Assembly (NCBI GenBank): GCA_002344205.1
Contig: DDSZ01000023.1
Location: forward strand, 1 to 15,799
Source: Opitutaceae bacterium UBA2377
GTDB taxonomy: Bacteria > Verrucomicrobiota > Verrucomicrobiia > Opitutales > Opitutaceae
Direction of reading: 5' to 3'
DNA: 15,799 nt
A program made the position numbers and the translations under genes. Below, piece by piece: positions 14,741-15,799 of the stretch. The notes under the pieces are model-generated. The model was given only the letters and a program-made list of their open reading frames with translations, did no database searches and was not told where the DNA came from. Position 1 is the first letter of the stretch, and every line of letters starts with the position of its first letter.

Positions 14741-14846
14741 GCCCGTTCATCACACGCCGCACGCCCGCCGCCAATCCCGAATCCGCGTCATGGGCAAATC
14801 AGCGCGATTGACCCGCCCGGGCGGGTGCGCTTTGCATTGCCTCCCC
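14741..14846. promoter_or_regulatory. Divergent spacer between FAD oxidase and sugar kinase
   Basis: A 106-nt spacer expected to hold promoters for both genes. A TTGACC hexamer at 14808-14813, a good -35 match reading toward the kinase, overlaps the left edge of a perfect 16-bp palindrome (14811-14826). No convincing -10 follows at 16-18 nt. Promoter function is inferred. Confidence 0.4.
14811..14826. promoter_or_regulatory. Perfect 16-bp palindrome, possible operator
   Basis: ACCCGCCCGGGCGGGT reads the same on both strands and ends 20 nt before the kinase ATG. It could be a repressor site in the kinase promoter. As RNA it could fold into a 6-bp stem with a CCGG loop just upstream of the start codon. 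Which of these, if either, applies is unknown; GC-rich DNA produces such palindromes more often than balanced DNA. Confidence 0.4.
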
Positions 14847-15799
14847 ATGTCGCTCCCGCTCAAACCCGCCAACGCCTGCGCGTTCGACCAAATCTCCCTC
14901 GGCGAAGTCATGCTTCGCCTGGACCCCGGCGAGGGCCGCATTCGCACCGCCCGTTCCTTCCAAGTCTGGGAAGGCGGCGGCGAATACAACACCTCCCGCG
15001 GCCTCCGCAAATGCTTCGGCCTGAAGACCGCCGTCGTCACCGCCTTCGTGGACAACGAGGTCGGTCACCTCGTCGAGGATTTCATCATGCAGGGCGGCGT
15101 CGCCACCGATTTCATCAAGTGGCGCGAGGACGACGGCATCGGCCGCACCGTCCGCAACGGCCTCAATTTCACCGAACGCGGCTTCGGCATCCGCGGCGCC
15201 GTCGGCAATCCGGACCGCGGCAACACCGCCGCCTCGCAACTCAAGCCCGGCGACATCGACTGGGAGCACATTTTCGGCAAGCTCGGCGTGCGCTGGTTCC
15301 ACACCGGCGGCATCTTCGCCGCCCTCTCCGAGACGACCGCCGCCCTCACCGTCGAGGCCGTCAAAGCCGCCAACAAGCACGGCACCATCGTCAGCTACGA
15401 CCTCAACTACCGCCCCTCCCTCTGGAAGACCATCGGCGGCCTCAAGAAGGCCCGGGAGGTCAACCGCGAAATCGCCAAATACGTGGACGTGATGATCGGC
15501 AACGAGGAGGACTTCACCGCCTCGCTCGGCTTCGAGGTCAAGGGCGTGGACCACAACATCAGCCACATCGAGACCGACGCCTTCAAGCAGATGATCGAGA
15601 CCGCCGTGAAGGAGTTTCCCAACTTCAAGGTCGCCGCGACCACCCTGCGCGTGGTGAAGAGCGCCACGGTCAACGACTGGTCCGCCATCCTCTGGCACGA
15701 GGGCAAATTCCACGAGAGCCGCCAATACCCGGACCTCGAGATCCTCGACCGCGTCGGCGGCGGCGACTCCTTTGCCTCCGGCCTGCAGTTCGGTTTCCT
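14847..15799 (+). CDS. PfkB-family sugar kinase, probable 2-keto-3-deoxygluconate kinase (cut by window edge)
   Basis: A ribokinase/PfkB-fold sugar kinase; the first 317 residues are present and the frame runs off the right edge. The N-terminal ISLGEVMLRLDPGEGR (16-31), the substrate-lid region EGGGEYNTSRGL (42-53), TAFVDNEVGHLVEDFI (65-80), VSYDLNYRPSLW (182-193) and IGNEEDF (217-223) follow the layout of 2-keto-3-deoxygluconate kinases, which phosphorylate KDG to KDPG for the Entner-Doudoroff route. The catalytic anion-hole motif is DRVGGGDSFASG (301-312), with Asp307 as catalytic base; the common GAGD appears here as GGGD. The start at 14847 (MSLPLKPANACAFDQ) is the only reasonable ATG. 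The usual C-terminus is nearly complete, with only some 20-50 residues expected to be missing. Fructokinase or another PfkB specificity cannot be excluded. Confidence 0.87.
   Translation, partial: MSLPLKPANACAFDQISLGEVMLRLDPGEGRIRTARSFQVWEGGGEYNTSRGLRKCFGLKTAVVTAFVDNEVGHLVEDFIMQGGVATDFIKWREDDGIGRTVRNGLNFTERGFGIRGAVGNPDRGNTAASQLKPGDIDWEHIFGKLGVRWFHTGGIFAALSETTAALTVEAVKAANKHGTIVSYDLNYRPSLWKTIGGLKKAREVNREIAKYVDVMIGNEEDFTASLGFEVKGVDHNISHIETDAFKQMIETAVKEFPNFKVAATTLRVVKSATVNDWSAILWHEGKFHESRQYPDLEILDRVGGGDSFASGLQFGF

Noticed and set aside
14799..15725. A 308-codon open frame antisense to the sugar kinase
   Set aside because: The plus-strand PfkB protein is unambiguous over this region; the antisense frame has low-complexity shadow composition.

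Overview
The window reads as a GC-rich (roughly two-thirds G+C by eye) bacterial chromosome segment with tightly packed, mostly housekeeping genes on both strands. Gene content and protein style (glucose-6-phosphate dehydrogenase next to an OpcA-type assembly protein, a GAF-fused GspE/PilB ATPase, a PhyH-type dioxygenase, a KDG-kinase-like PfkB protein, start codons with C-rich leaders instead of Shine-Dalgarno sites) fit a verrucomicrobial bacterium of the Opitutaceae type. That placement is an inference from family resemblance, not something the sequence proves. No mobile element, CRISPR array, tRNA or rRNA was seen.

Layout, left to right: the N-terminal part of aconitase (minus, runs off the left edge) follows a thiol peroxiredoxin in a two-gene unit. 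A divergent spacer leads to tyrS (plus). tyrS converges on a four-gene minus-strand cluster, in transcription order yraN, zwf, opcA, VOC/glyoxalase-like protein. A short divergent spacer separates yraN from a large plus-strand GspE/PilB-family ATPase carrying a GAF domain. That gene converges, across a 166-nt spacer rich in inverted and direct repeats, on smc (minus, 1266 residues). smc is divergent from a phytanoyl-CoA-dioxygenase-family gene (plus), which converges on a GlcD-type FAD oxidase (minus). The oxidase is divergent from a PfkB sugar kinase, probably 2-keto-3-deoxygluconate kinase, which runs off the right edge.

Functionally, zwf and opcA supply the oxidative pentose phosphate / Entner-Doudoroff entry and NADPH, the KDG kinase would feed the lower Entner-Doudoroff route, and aconitase serves the TCA cycle next to a peroxide-detoxifying enzyme. 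tyrS and smc are core information-processing genes. The GspE-family ATPase would power a type II secretion or type IV pilus-like machine whose other parts lie outside the window.

I did not find a clear new multi-gene system. The points most worth a second look are the GAF-GspE fusion, an acidic-then-basic insertion in the SMC arm near the C-terminal head, the repeat-structured spacer at 8405-8570, a perfect 16-bp palindrome just upstream of the sugar kinase, and the near-absence of Shine-Dalgarno sites at all twelve starts.
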